Shown in pieces: positions 43,330-55,532 of a stretch of 64,000 nt of DNA. Origin of the DNA: Muscardinus avellanarius (lineage: Eukaryota; Chordata; Mammalia; Rodentia; Gliridae); assembly GCA_963383645.1 (NCBI GenBank), contig OY726572.1, positions 67,897,738 to 67,961,737 of the forward strand, in the 5' to 3' direction. The position numbers were made by a program, and so were the translations under genes. The notes beneath the pieces are model-generated. The model made no database searches. It saw only the letters and a program-made list of their open reading frames with translations, and was not told the DNA's origin. Each line of letters opens with the position of its first letter. Position 1 is the stretch's first letter.

Positions 43330-43960
43330 TATATTAATAACTGGCTCCTATGAGTTTTTCAGCAAATCCTAATGTTGCTTGTCTTGATCTATTAGGCACA
43401 CAGTTCCCATCAATACACAAGTTTAGCATATTTCCATTTTTTTTTTTTTCCTGGGCAATCTCTTCTTCTCCATGATCAAAATTGTCCTCTTCTACTTTCT
43501 TCCAGTTCTGAAAATGAATCTCTAGAGATCCAGTAGGCATGTAGTAATATTGTAGCACACATGTTTCGTGTGTTTTTTCTTTCTTTCAGGGCTGAGAGGT
43601 TAATAAGTACTCCAGAACTATGCCATTCATCATCATGATAATGATCATGACAGGTCAAAATGGTAATTAGTAGATTTATGACCTCAGTTGCTTCTGACAG
43701 TTGAAAGTACATGCCTTTAAATTTACTTCGAACTGTAAGGGATTTCTTCTTTAATACCCTGAGTCTTTTTAATTTTGTAGCTTGTCCTGTAGTTCAAGTT
43801 TTCTTTATTAATCTTTTTCTTCTTCCTAGGGCCTTCCTACTTAAGGTCTTGCTGTCTTACGAAAGCTTTTCACGAATCTGGGCTATAGTATCTTAACTCT
43901 TTGGCCATTTATTTCATCTGTCTCCTTCACAAGTTCACTAATAGTTTGTAATGATCAAAG
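43330..43960 (-). pseudogene. Possible antisense processed pseudogene, parent unknown
   Basis: Read on the - strand, several segments look protein-like but are broken by stops and frame changes: ISELVKETDEINGQRVK, then with a one-base shift DTIAQIREKLS, then RRKRLIKKT, TKLKRLRVLKK and SKFKGMYFQLSEATEV. Near 43360-43540 come SLEIHFQNWKKVEEDNFDHG and NRSRQATLGFAEKLIGASY. Introns are not evident. I do not recognise the parent gene and see no clear A tail. Chance ORFs in AT-rich intron remain possible, but the run of charged, helix-like sequence over 600 bases is unusual here. Confidence 0.4.
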
Positions 43961-44396
43961 GCAGGCATGGTGGCGCATGCTTGTAATCCCAGCATTTGGA
44001 GGCTGAGACTGGAGGATCAAGTTTCTCAGACAGACTCAGCTACTAAGTGAGGCCCTCTGCAACTCAGTGAGACCCTGTTTCAAAATAAAGAATAAAAAAT
44101 CAGGCTGGGGGTGTAGCTCAGAGGTAGAATACCCATGGGTTCCATCCCCAGTACTACAAAAAAAAAAAAAAAAGAAGAAAAAAGGAATATAAAGAAGCCA
44201 CATGTAGTGATACATGCATAGAATCCCAGTACTTGGAAGGCTGATATAGGAATATTGCAGGTTTGAGGATAGCCCCAGCAAGCAGTGACAGTCTCTCACC
44301 AACCTAGTGAGACCCTGTTTCAAAATCAAAATTAAAAAAATAATGAGTGTAGCTGGGAGATAGAATGCCCCTGGGTTCAATCAGCAGTTCTGTACC
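43960..44396 (+). mobile_element. Two B1-dID SINEs in tandem
   Basis: 43960-44175 is subfamily A with an A15 tail. 44196-44396 is older and ends GGGTTCAATCAGCAGTTC. Confidence 0.8.
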
Positions 44397-44655
44397 CCCC
44401 TCCCAAGAATGTAAAGATGTCAAAAAATTATGAAATCACTTGGAAAAATAAGATTTTGTTTTGTTAACCTGTTTTATTGACTTTTTGAATGTGTTTGATG
44501 TCCCCACAAAAGTATTCATAATTTATATTCCTTTCAGGTTGCAATATAATTTATACATTTTCTTTCATTTTTAGTTTTCTTGAAGAGTTAATGTTGATAT
44601 TTCATTTCTGCCTTACAAGTCACTGCTCAACACATTTAATTCTATATTTAGCTCT

Positions 44656-44891
44656 GTGTGTGTGTGTGTGTGTGTGTGTGAGTGTGTGTGTGTTACTTGG
44701 ATTTAACCCAGGAGCATTCTACCTCCATGCTACATTCCCAGACCTGGTGTTTAATTTTGATTTTGAAACAGGGTCTCACTAAGTTGCAGAGGGCTAAACT
44801 AAGTAGCCGAGGCTGGGCTATAAACCTGTGATCCTCCTGCCTCAGTCTCCCAAATACTGAGATGGTAGTCTTGTGTTAACACACCTGGCTT
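44656..44891 (-). mobile_element. (GT)n and B1-dID SINE
   Basis: (GT)n at 44656-44692 with one GA interruption, then TTACTTGGATTTAACCCAGG to AACACACCTGGCTT. Confidence 0.78.
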
Positions 44892-44934
44892 AGCTACTTT
44901 TTTTTTTAAGCTATCCATAACCTAACAGAGGGCA

Positions 44935-45260
44935 TTGAGTTGTAGTGGAAAGAATTCAGAGTTACAATTAAAGGGTTAAGGTACCAGTTATTGTCACTTA
45001 CTCTATAACTCTAGAAAAATTAATTATCTTTGCTACTCAAACTGTGGTCTAAGGACCATTAACATTGGGTATCACTAGAGAGCTTGCAAAAATGCAAAAT
45101 TTTAGGTCTCACTGCAGATTTGGTGAATCAGAATCTGAAAGTTAAGATTGAGAAAGAGTGTGATAGTGTTATCTTGGAAACTCAGTTTCCCTTTTATGTA
45201 AAGTATGGGTAATACTTGATATAGAAACTATCTTACCAACATCTGACATACCATGTTTTG
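44935..45260. mobile_element. MIR relic interrupted by a MER5A-like relic
   Basis: GTAGTGGAAAGAATTCAGAG and CAGTTTCCCTTTTATGTAAA are the two ends of a MIR. Between them (about 45037-45145), CAAACTGTGGTCTAAGGACC and TTGGTGAATCAGAATCTGA read as a MER5A-type hAT element. 45260-45395 has an L2-like 3' end. Confidence 0.6.
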
Positions 45261-45391
45261 TCTATTTATTTATTGTGTACCTCCTCCTAATAGAAGATAA
45301 GGTTTGTGAAGTAGGGATTATTGCTGATTGCTGAATCTCTATGTGCTGAGTCCTTGGCACATAGTAAGCATTCATTTGAAAAATGAATAAA

Positions 45392-45410
45392 TAAGCCAGG
45401 CATGGTGGCA
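45392..45410 (+). mobile_element. 3'-truncated B1 head
   Basis: AAGCCAGGCATGGTGGCAAG, then the match to B1 stops. It resembles the stub at 19199-19239. Confidence 0.45.
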
Positions 45411-45636
45411 AGAGAAACCCTTTGCTATGCCCGGAGTAATAAAGTCTTTTGTCTCTGATAGAAAAGCTCATATCTTCTGCTAGCATTTGTGGCACAATAA
45501 CAGGCTATTGGCTTATAGGGATGAAATAAAACTTCAGACCCAATGTATTTTCCTATCCCACTGAAAATTCTTTAAAAAACAAATTTAAAAATCATATAAT
45601 ATTCCATAAGTAGATATACTTTTATTTATTTTACTT

Positions 45637-45820
45637 TTTGGTACCGGGGATTGAGCCCAGGGGCATTCTACCTCCAAGCTACACTTCCAGCCCTTTCAAA
45701 AAATATTTAATTTTGAAACAGTGTCTCACTAAATTGCTGAAGCTGGCTTTGAATCTGCCATCCTCCTGTCTCAGCTTCCCAAGAACCAGAATTACAGATA
45801 TGCCCTACCACTCCTGCCTG
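45637..45820 (-). mobile_element. B1-dID SINE
   Basis: TGGTACCGGGGATTGAGCCC to TACCACTCCTGCCTGG. Confidence 0.78.
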
Positions 45821-45835
45821 GATTTACTGCTATTT

Positions 45836-46045
45836 AAAAACCATTACACTGGTGTGTGGTGGTACATGCTTGTAATCCCCATGCTTGGGAGGCTGAGACA
45901 GGAGGATCGCATAGGTTCGAAGCCAGTCTCAGCTACTAAGTGAGGCTCTCAGCAACTTAGTGAGACCCTGTTTCCAAATAAAGTATAAAATAGATCTGGG
46001 AGTATAACCCAAAGGTAGAAAAGCCCCTGGGTTCCACACCCAGTA

Positions 46046-46093
<48 letters not shown>

Positions 46094-46380
46094 ACCAAAA
46101 CACCATTACTGGCCAGGCGTGGTAGTGTATGCTTGTAATCCTAGTACTTGGAGGCTGAGATAGGAGAATCACAGGTTCTTAGACAGCCCTAGCTACTTAG
46201 TGAGGTCCTCTACAACTTAGAACCTATTTCAAAATCAAGAATAAAACATAGGGCTGGATGTGTAGCTTGGAGGTAGAAGGTCCCTGGTTTTATCCCCAGT
46301 TCCACTCACTCACACACACACACAAAATAAAGAATAAAAATAAACAAAAATACCCCACAGAAAACCCCTAAAACCATTAC
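45836..46380 (+). mobile_element. Two SINEs inserted serially at one site
   Basis: CCATTACT or CCATTACA preceded by A-rich sequence occurs at about 45839, 46101 and 46372. The first interval has a subfamily B copy (45849-46045) with an (AC)n tail (46046-46088). The second has 46111-46330, with tail GGATGTGTAGCTTGGAGGTA and a (CA)n end. Confidence 0.82.
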
Positions 46381-46666
46381 TTTTGAGGTGGTCAATATTC
46401 CCTCTTTACTGTGTATTTCTTGCCTTCCTAAATAAATCTCTATGTCTCTGAAAAACAGTAACACTCAGTGTTGATTTTTTTTCACTTTAATTTTCTTTGT
46501 AATGTGTTAATGCACATTTGTCTCCTTTGATGATTATTTCCATACTTTCATTTGTAAAACTGTAAAACCTTAAGCTCAATATAGTGAACCTTGTTTTATT
46601 TTTTTCAGTGTGAAGAGGGATTTTTAAAATCAGAAAAATATATTAACATCTCTCTTTTTTTTTTAG

Positions 46667-49600
46667 GAGACACTTCTAAAGGAGGCATACCTGAAATTAC
46701 TCAATCTAAGTTGAAATCTGGTATCTCTACCACTCCTGGAGGTTCAGACATTGGATCTCACTTATCCTCGTCCCTTGAGGACTTGCCTCAGTTGGCTGTA
46801 AGTTCTCATCAAGAGAATACTATTGGTCAACACACCGATACCTTCAAACTGAAGACATTGACAGATAGTTACCTGACTGAAAGTCTGAAAGTCTCAGATA
46901 TTTCTGAACCATCTGACCAGAAGACTAGGACACCAACAGCACCTTCTGCTTCATACCCACACGGGGAGAAACCCAATATTTTATACCAGCAGGGCTTGCC
47001 AGAGGGTCATCTTACTGATCAATCATTGACAATTTCAGCTATACCTGAATCTGCTGACCAAAAGACTGGAACAGCAGCAGTTCCCTCTACTTCCTACTCA
47101 CATAGAGAGAAGCCCAGTATTTTATACCAGCAGGCATTGCCAGATAGTTACCCAACTGAAGAGGCTCTGAAAGGTTTAGCTGCTCCTGGACCAGCTAATG
47201 AGAAGACTGGCATACAAACTGCAATCTCTACTTCCTATTCACAAAGAGATAAGCTTGGTATTTCCTATCAGCAGGTCTTTCCAGGTAGTCAGATACCTAC
47301 AGGGTCTCTGAAAGTTTCAGCTACTCCTGGATCAGCTGACCAGAAGACTGGCATACCAACTGTAACATCCACTTCCTACTCACAAAGAGATAAGCCTGGT
47401 ATTTCCTATCAGCAGGTTGTGTCGGGTAGTCATCTATCTGAAGAGGCTCTCAGAGTTTCAGCTACTCCTGAATTAGCTGATGAGAAGACTGGCATACAAA
47501 CTGAAATCTCTACTTCCTACTCACAAAGGGATAAGCCTGGTATTTCCTATCAGCAGGCCTTTCCAGGTAGTAATATACCTGCAGAGTCTCTCAGAGTTTC
47601 AGCTACTCCTGGGCCAGCTGACCAAAAGACTAGCATACAAACTGTAACCTCTACTTACCCACAAAGAGATAAACGTGGTGTCTTCTATCAACAGGCTTTA
47701 TTAGGTAGTCATCTAACTGAAGAGTCTCTCAGAGTTTCAGCTACTACTGAATTAGCTGAGCAGAAGACTGCAATACCAACTGTAACATCTACTTCCTACT
47801 CACAAAGAGATAAGCCCGGTATTTCCTATCAGCAGGCCTTTCCAGGTAGTAATATATCTGCAGAGTCTCTGAAAGTTTCAGCTGCTCCTGGGCCAGCTGA
47901 CCAGAAGACTGGCATATCAACTGTAACCTCTACTTACCAACAAAGAGATAAGCCTGGTGTTTTCTATCAACAGGCTATATCAAATAGTCATCTAACTGAA
48001 GAGTCTCTCAGAGTTTCAGCTACTACTGAATTAGCTGAGCAGAAGACTGCAATACCAACTGTAACATCTACTTCCTACTCACAAAGAGATAAGCCCGGTA
48101 TTTCCTATCAGCAGGCCTTTCCAGGTAGTAATATACCTGCAGAGTCTCTGAAAGTTTCAGCTGCTCCTGGGCCAGCTGACCAGAAGACTGGCATATCAAC
48201 TGTAACCTCTACTTACCCACAAAGAGATAGACCTGGTATTTTCTATCAACAGGCTGTGCCAGGTAGTCATCTAACTGAAGAGGCTCTCAAAGTTTCAGCT
48301 ACTGCTGGACCAGCTGACCAGAAGACTGGTGTACCAACTGTAATCTCTACTTCTTACTCACAGAGAGATAAGCCTGGTATATTCTATCCACAGGCTGTGC
48401 CAGGCAGTCATTTAATTGAAGAGTCTCTGAAAGTTTCAGCTACTCCTCAACCAGCTGACCAGAAGACTGGAATACCAATTGTAACATCTACTTTCCCACA
48501 AAGAGATAAACCCGGTGTTTTCTATCCTCAGGCGGTGCCAGGTAGTCATCTAACTGAAGAGACTCTCAAAGTTTCAGCTACTGCTGGACCAGCTGACCAG
48601 AAGACTGGCATACCAACTGGAACCTCTACTTTCCCACAAAGAGATAAACCTGGTATTTTCTATCCACAAACTGTACCAGGTAGTCATGTAACTGAAGAGT
48701 CTCTTAGAGTTTCAGCTACTACTGAATCAGCTGATCAGAAGACTGGCATACCAACTGTAACCTCTACTTCCCACTCACAGAGAGATAAGCCTGGTATTAT
48801 CTATCAGCAGGTTGTGTCAAGTAGTCATCTAACTGAAGAAGCTATCAGAGTTTCAGCTACTCCTGGACCAGTTGACCAGAAGACTGGCATACCACCTGTA
48901 ACATCTACTTCCTATTCACAAAGAGATAAACCTGATATTTTCTATCAACAGGCTGTACCAGGTAGTCAACTAAGTGAAGAGTCTCTCAGTGTTTCAGCTA
49001 CTTCTAAATTACCTGATGAGAAGACTGGCATACAAGCTGTAACTTCTACTTCCTACTCACAAAGAGATAAGCCTGGTATTTTCTATCAGCAGGCCTTTCC
49101 CGGTAGTAATATACCTGTAGAGTCTCTCAGAGTTTCAGCTACTCCTGGACCAGCTGACCAGAAGATTGGCATAACAACTGTAACCTCTACTTACCCACAA
49201 AGAGATAAACCTGGTGTTTTCTATAAACAGACTGTATCAGGTAGTCATTTAACTGAAGAATCTCTCAGAGTTTTAGCTACTACTCAATCAGCTGACCAGA
49301 AGACTGTAACATCTACTTCCTACTCACAAAGAGATAAGCCTGGTATTTCCTATCAGCAGGTCTTTCCAGAAAGTAATATACCTGAAGAGTCTCTGAAAAT
49401 TTCACTTGCCCCTGGGCCAGGTGACCAGAAGACTGGCATACCAACTATAACCTCTAATTACCTACAAAGAGATAGACCTGGTATTTTCTATCAACAGGCT
49501 GTCCCAGGCAGTCATTTAACAGAAGAGTCTCTGAAAGTTTCAGCTACTCCTGAACCAGCTGACCAGAAGACTGGCATACCAACTGTAACCTCTACTTACC

Positions 49601-52600
49601 AACAAAGAGATAAGCCTGGTGTTTTCTATCAACAGGCTATATCAAATAGTCATCTAACTGAAGAGTCTCTCAGAGTTTCAGCTACTACTGAATTAGCTGA
49701 GCAGAAGACTGCAATACCAACTGTAACATCTACTTCCTACTCACAAAGAGATAAGCCCGGTATTTCCTATCAGCAGGCCTTTCCAGGTAGTAATATACCT
49801 GCAGAGTCTCTGAAAGTTTCAGCTGCTCCTGGGCCAGCTGACCAGAAGACTGGCATACCAACTATAATCTCTACTTACCCACAAAGAGATAGACCTGGTA
49901 TTTTCTATCAACAGGCTGTGCCAGGTAGTCATCTAACTGAAGAGGCTCTCAAAGTTTCAGCTACTCCTGAACCAGCTGACCAGAAGACTGGTGTACCAAC
50001 TGTAATCTCTACTTCCTACTCACAGAGAGATAAGCCTGGTATTTTCTATCAGCAGACTGTACCAGGTAGTCATCTAACTGAAGAGACTATCAGAGTTTTA
50101 GCTACTCCTGGATTAGCTGACCAGAAGACTGTCATACCAACTGTAACTATTTCCTATCAGCAGGCCTTGCCAAGTAGTCATATACCTGTAGAGTCTCTTA
50201 AAGTTTCACCTACTCTTGGACCAGCTGACCAGAAGACTGGCATACCAACTGTAACCTCTACTTCCTACTCATATAGAGAGGAGCCTGCCATTGTCTACCA
50301 ACAAGAGTTGCTAAAGAGTCATTTAACTGAAGAGTCTCTTTCTGCTATTCCTGGACCAGCTGACCTGAAGACTGGAATAACTACAGTATCCTCCTCTTAC
50401 CCACAGGGAGAAAAGTCTCATACTTTGTATCATCAGGCTTTGCCAGAGAGTCATCTAACTGATCAGGCTCTGAAGGTTTCAACTTTTCCTAGATCTGCTG
50501 ACCAGAAGGTTGGTACAGTAGCAGTCCCTTCTACTTCCTACTCACATGGAGTTAAGTCTGGTATTTTTTACCAACAGGAATTGCCAGACAATCATCTAAC
50601 TGAAGAGACTCTGAAAGTTTCTGCTGTTTCTGGGTCAGCTGACAAGAAGACTGGGATACCAATAGTAACCTCTACTTCCTATTCTCAGAGAGAAACGTCT
50701 AATGTTTTCTACCAGCAGACATTATCAGATAGTCATCTAGCTGAAGAGTCTTTGAAAGTTTCAGTTGTTTCTGTACCAGGTGACCAGAAGACTGGTGTAC
50801 CATCAGAATTTTCTAGTTCCTACTCTAGAGAGAAGCCCATTATTTTCTCTCAACAGACCCTGCCAGACTATCATCTAACTGAAGAAGCTTTGAGATCGTC
50901 AGCTGATTCTAGATCAGTTGACCAAAAGGCTGGGATACTAATAGGGTCTTCCGGTACCTATTCACAGAGAGAGAAATCTAGTGTTTTCTACCAGCAGGAG
51001 TTACCAGATAGTCATCTACCTAAAGAGGCTCTGAAAGATTCAGTTATTCCTGGACTAGCTGACCAGAAGTCTGGCATACCAACAGGACACTCTATTTCCC
51101 ACTCCCACTCAGAGAAGCCTGGTGTTTTTCTTCAACAAGAGTTGCCAGATAGTCATCCAACATTACAGTCTCCTAAAGTTTTATTTGTCTCAGGACCAGC
51201 TGATCAGAAACCTGGGATACCAACGGTATCATCTACTTCCTACTCACATAGAGAGACACCTGTTATTTTGTACCAACAGACCTTGCCAGATAGTCATCTA
51301 CCTGAAGAGGTCCTCAAATTTTCAGCTGTTTCTGGCACAGCTGACCAGAAGACTGACATACCACTTATAATATCTACTACTCACTCACAAAGAGAGAAGT
51401 CTGGTATTTTCTACCATCAGGCCGTGCCAGGTAGTTATATACCCAAAGAAACTCTGAAAGTTTCAGCTGCCTCTAGACCCACTGACCAGAATACTGGCAT
51501 TCCAACTGTAACCTCTACTTCCTACTCACAAAGAGACCAGCCTGGCATTTTCTATCAACAGGAATTTCCAGGCAGTCATATACCTGAAGAATCTCTGAAC
51601 CTTTCAGTTGCTCCTGGACCAGTTGACCAGAACACTGGGAAACCAACATCTCCAAGTTCTTACTCACTTGGAGAGAAGCCCATTATTTTCTACCAACGGG
51701 CCTTGCCAGATAGTCATCTACCTAAAGAGGCTTTGAAAGTTTTAGCTTCCGGACCAGCTGAACTGAAGACTGGGAAACCAACAGTAGGCTCCACTTCCTA
51801 CTCCTTTGAAGAAGAACCCATTATTCTCTACCAACAGGCCCCATCAAATACTCAGCTAAGTAAAGAAGGTCTGAAACTTTCAGTTGTTCCTGGTCCATTT
51901 AGCCAGAAGACCATAATACCTCCTGGAACCTCTTCTTATTCACCTAGAGAGAAGACTATTATTTCTTACCAGCCAGAATTGACAGATAGTCATTTAACTG
52001 AAAAGGCTGCAAAAGTTTCAATTGTTCTTGGACCAACTGACCAGAAAACTGGGATATTAAGAGTACCTTCTACTTCCTACTTACATAGAGAGAAGCCTAG
52101 TGTTTCTTACCAGCAAGAGTTTCCAGATCAGAGTGAAGAAGGTTTGAAAGTTGTAGATATACCTGGACCATCTGATCAGAAAACTGGGATACAAATATTG
52201 TCCTCTACCCTATACTCACAGGGAGAACAATCCATCATTTCTTCCCAGCAGGGGTTGCCAAATCTTACTGAAGTTGCTTTAAAAGCAGTAGAGGATTCTG
52301 GATCTGCTGACCAGAAGACTAGGATACAAATAGTGTCTTCTAGTTCCTATTCACATAGAGAGAATGCTGGTATTTTTCATCAGCAGGAGTTGCCAAATAT
52401 TGACAAAGCTTTAGACATTTTTGTTTTTCCTGAGCCAACTGACAAGACTAGGATATCAACCGTACCTTTAAATTATTACTCATATAGAGAGAAGCCCAGT
52501 GTTTCCTCTCAGCAGGAATTGTCAGGTGGCCATCACACTAAAGAGGCTCTAAAAGTTTCAGTTGTTTCTGTACCAGCACAGCAGAAGGCTGGAATACCAG

Positions 52601-54157
52601 TAGGACCTTCTGGTTCTTATTTCCATGGAGAAAAGCCTAGTAGTTTCTATCCACAGGCCTTACCTGACAGTGATCTAACTGCAGAATCTCTGAAGTCTTT
52701 AACTGTTCCTGGACCAGCTGACCAGAATAGGACACCTGCAGTATCATCTAGTTCCTACTCACATAAAGAGAAACTCAAGATTTCAGCTGTGAATTTACCA
52801 GAGGACCAGAAGACTGAGTTACCTACAACTTCTTATAGTTCATACGCACAAAGAGAGAAGCCCAAGATTTCAACTGTGATTGGACCAGATGACCAGAAAA
52901 CTCCGTCACTGACAGTTTTTGATAGTCCTTATTCTCAAAGAGTAAAATCTGGTATTTTCGTTCAACAGCAGGTGCCTGGTAGAGATATTCTAGAGATTTC
53001 AACTGTCTCGGAACCAACTGATATAAATACTGGGACACCAATACCTCTCTCAGGTTCTTATTTACACAAAGAGAAACCTGTTATTTCTTATTCTCAGGAA
53101 TTGCCAGACAAATACCTAACTGAAGATGCTCTGAAAGTCTCTAGTGATCTTGAGCAATCTGATCAAATTATTAGGTCATCAACAGTTTCCTCTGGTATTT
53201 ATTCACATGGCAAGAAGCAGAAACTTGTTTCAGAACAAGTCCAGTATTTGAATACTTTTAATTCTGGTGCTAGCTCAAGTCATATGCCTTTAAATTCTCA
53301 AGCTGATGGAGTTGTAATAGCTGAGCCAGAATCTTTAGGTTTTGGAGATGTTGGCTCTGAGGAAATCCAGGATACAGATAATAGTTCTAAAACTCTTAAA
53401 GAAATTCGGACACTTTTAATGGAAGCAGAAAATATAGCACTGAAACGATGCAATTTTCCTGCTCCCCTTGTTCCTTTCAGAGATGTTAGTGATGTTTCAT
53501 ATATACAATCTAAGAAGGTGGTTTGCTTCAAAGAACCCTCTACAACTGATGAATCTAAGGGTGATTTGCTTCAGAGACAGCCATTTACTGAAGAAAGTCC
53601 AAGCAACAGGTGTATACAGAAGGATATTGGCACACAGACAAATTCGAAATGCCAAAGAGGCATTGAAAATTGGGAGTTTATTAGTTCAACTACAATTAGA
53701 AGTCCTCTGCAGGAAGCAGAAAGCAAAGCCAGGATGGCATTCAGTGAAACCGTTAGGCAATATGAAGCAGCCAAATCTGTCATGAGGTCGGAACCTGAAG
53801 GTTATAGTAGAACCATTGGGAATAAAATTATTATCCCTATGATGACTATCATAAGAAGTGATTCAAGTAGTGATATAAGTGATGGAAATGGTTCCTGCTC
53901 ATGGGATAGCAATTTACCAGAATCCTTTGAATCAGTTTCTGATGTTCTTCTAAATTTCCTTCCATATGCATCAACCAAGACAAGCATAACAGATAGCAGA
54001 GAGGAAGAGGGTGTGTCAGAGAGTGAAGATGGTGGTGGTAGTATAGATTCACTGGCTGCACATGTGAAAAACCTCCTGCAGTGTGAATCCTCATTGAACC
54101 ATGCCAAGCAAATACTTAGAAATGCAGAGGAAGAGGAGTGCCGGGTACGAGCACGAG
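46667..54157 (+). CDS. ALMS1: ALMS1 exon 8, giant tandem-repeat exon
   Basis: 7,491 bases, phase 1 in and out, from TTTTTTTTTAG to GCACGAG/GTAAGA, with no stop. It opens (G)DTSKGGIPEITQSKLKSG, then a 60-residue lead. From 46915 to 53160 come 46 consecutive repeats averaging 45 residues, consensus DQKTGIPTVTSTSYSQRDKP, then GIFYQQAVPGSHLTEESLKV and SATPGPA. A partial 47th repeat follows. After the repeats a non-repetitive tail contains SKTLKEIRTLLMEAENIALK (a leucine-rich helix, the predicted leucine zipper of the family) and SYIQSKKVVCFKEPS, GTIGNKIIIPMM-like and VKNLLQCESSLNHAKQILRN segments. ALMS1 acts at centrosomes and ciliary basal bodies; the function of the repeats is not known. Human exon 8 is about 6.1 kb with about 34 repeats, so this copy is enlarged. 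The apparent start at 46591 is intron. Confidence 0.97.
46915..53160 (+). repeat. ALMS1: Coding array: 46 ALMS1 repeats
   Basis: Splitting at each DQKT-like motif gives 46 units whose lengths sum to 2,082 residues, exactly the 6,246 bases. Most are 46 or 47 residues. Short units are number 18 (43, lacking GIPT), 24 (36, lacking the TSYSQRDKPG part), 43 and 44 (28 and 29, lacking the YQQ half). Units 5 to 23 are the most alike. In much of that stretch a 47-residue type (SYSQRDKPGISYQQAFPGSN) alternates with a 46-residue type (YPQRDKPGVFYQQ...GSH), a two-unit higher-order repeat. Units 26 onward are older and more diverse. Confidence 0.95.
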
Positions 54158-54283
54158 GTAAGAACTGATTATTTGTCATACAGGATCTCCAGGCTTATAA
54201 CATTATATTTTAATAATTTGTTTAAAGATATATGTTTGGAATCTTAAATTTATATATTATAATGCGTAATACTTATTCTAAAA

Positions 54284-54884
54284 GTTCTTTTATTCTTTTT
54301 TTTTTTTTTTGCGGGTCTGGGGATGGAACCCAGAGGCTTTCTATCTCCGGGCTATACTCCCAGACCTATTTTATATTTTATTTGGAAACAGGGTCTCACT
54401 AAATTGCTGAGAGCCTCACTAAATAGCTGAGGCTAGCTTCGAACCTGTGCGATCCTCCTGTCTCAATCTCCCAAGCGCGGGGATTACAAGCATGTGCCAC
54501 CACACCCAGTTTTTTTTTTATTCTTTTTTTTTTTATTTTTGTGGGTCTGGGGATGGAACCCAGGGGCATTTGACTTCTGAGCTATATCCCCTGCCCTGAT
54601 TTTTATTCTTTATTTTGAAACAGGGTCTCACTAAGTTATGGAGGGCCTCACTAAGTAGTTGAGTATGTCCGCGAATCGCAATCCTCTAGTCTCAGCCTCT
54701 CAAATGCTGGGATTACAAGCGTGGGCCACCACGCCCGGCTATTCTTTCTTTTTTGAAACACGTCTAAGTTACTGAGGGCCTCACTAAGTAGCTGAGGCTG
54801 TCCACAAACTATGATCCTCCGGTCTCAGCCTCTCAGATGCTAGGATTACAAGTGTCTGCCACCACGCCCGGCTAGTTCTTTTAT
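54284..54884 (-). mobile_element. Three-layer SINE stack
   Basis: AGTTCTTTTATT at about 54284 and 54873 bounds the stack. It contains 54298-54510 (subfamily B), 54536-54739 (subfamily A) and 54740-54872 (B1 part of an older copy). Confidence 0.82.
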
Positions 54885-55261
54885 TTCTGCCAGCAGTTCT
54901 GAAAAACTCATTTATCTAATAATGTAGAGCGAATTTACAGTACTAATAGTTCTTGTCTGAGTTTACGGTCTTAATTAGATTCTGGTATCATAGAATTAGA
55001 AGGTAGTACCTTCAAGCTCCCGAAGCTCATGTTTCCCTAATCCTCCAATTATAGTAAACTTATTTGGGGGGGGATAGAAAAAAAAAAAACAACCTCTTAT
55101 TTTCTCTGTTCTAAATTGTTTTGTGTTTTAAAACTACATATATTTTCTTCCCTTTTTCTAATAAAATTTCTGGAGTTGATCTCAGATGGTAGAAAAAAAG
55201 TCTAAGATATGTATATATATACGTATATATATATTGTTGTTTTGTTGTTGTTGTTGTTGGG

Positions 55262-55488
55262 TTTTTTTTTTTGTTTTTGTTTTTTTTGCGGGTCTGGGGA
55301 TGGAACCCAGGAGCATTCAATCTCTGAGCTACACCCCCTGCCCTATTTTTTATTCTTTATTTTGAAACCGGGTCTCACTTAGTTGCAGAGGACTCACTTA
55401 AGAAGCTGAGGCTGTCCTGGAACCGCGATCCTAAGGTCTCAGCCTCCCAAATGCTGGGATTACAAGTGTGCGCCACCAACGCCCGGCT
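55262..55488 (-). mobile_element. B1-dID SINE, subfamily A
   Basis: GCGGGTCTGGGGATGGAACC to CACCAACGCCCGGCT, preceded by (TA)n and (GTT)n runs. TAAGATAT on both sides may be part of a TSD. Confidence 0.83.
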
Positions 55489-55532
55489 TAAGATATTTTA
55501 CAGTAAACTTGGGTTAGAGATTTAAAAGAATA

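Larger units (their letters stand above)
32322..46666 (+). other. ALMS1: ALMS1 intron 7, 14.3 kb
   Basis: The largest intron in the window. It holds about 30 B1-dID SINEs, long old L1M tracts (- strand), a possible MaLR LTR relic, an L2-like tract, MIR and hAT relics, several microsatellites and a pseudogene-like antisense stretch at 43330-43960. 32440-32900 looks like an ancient repeat I cannot name. 37760-38500 and 40980-41310 show nothing recognisable. Confidence 0.9.

Noticed and set aside
46591..46666. Apparent N-terminal extension of the 2,525-codon frame starting at 46591
   Set aside because: It is intron 7 with a polypyrimidine tract. The coding part begins after the TTTTTTTTTAG acceptor at 46667, and the phase matches exon 7.
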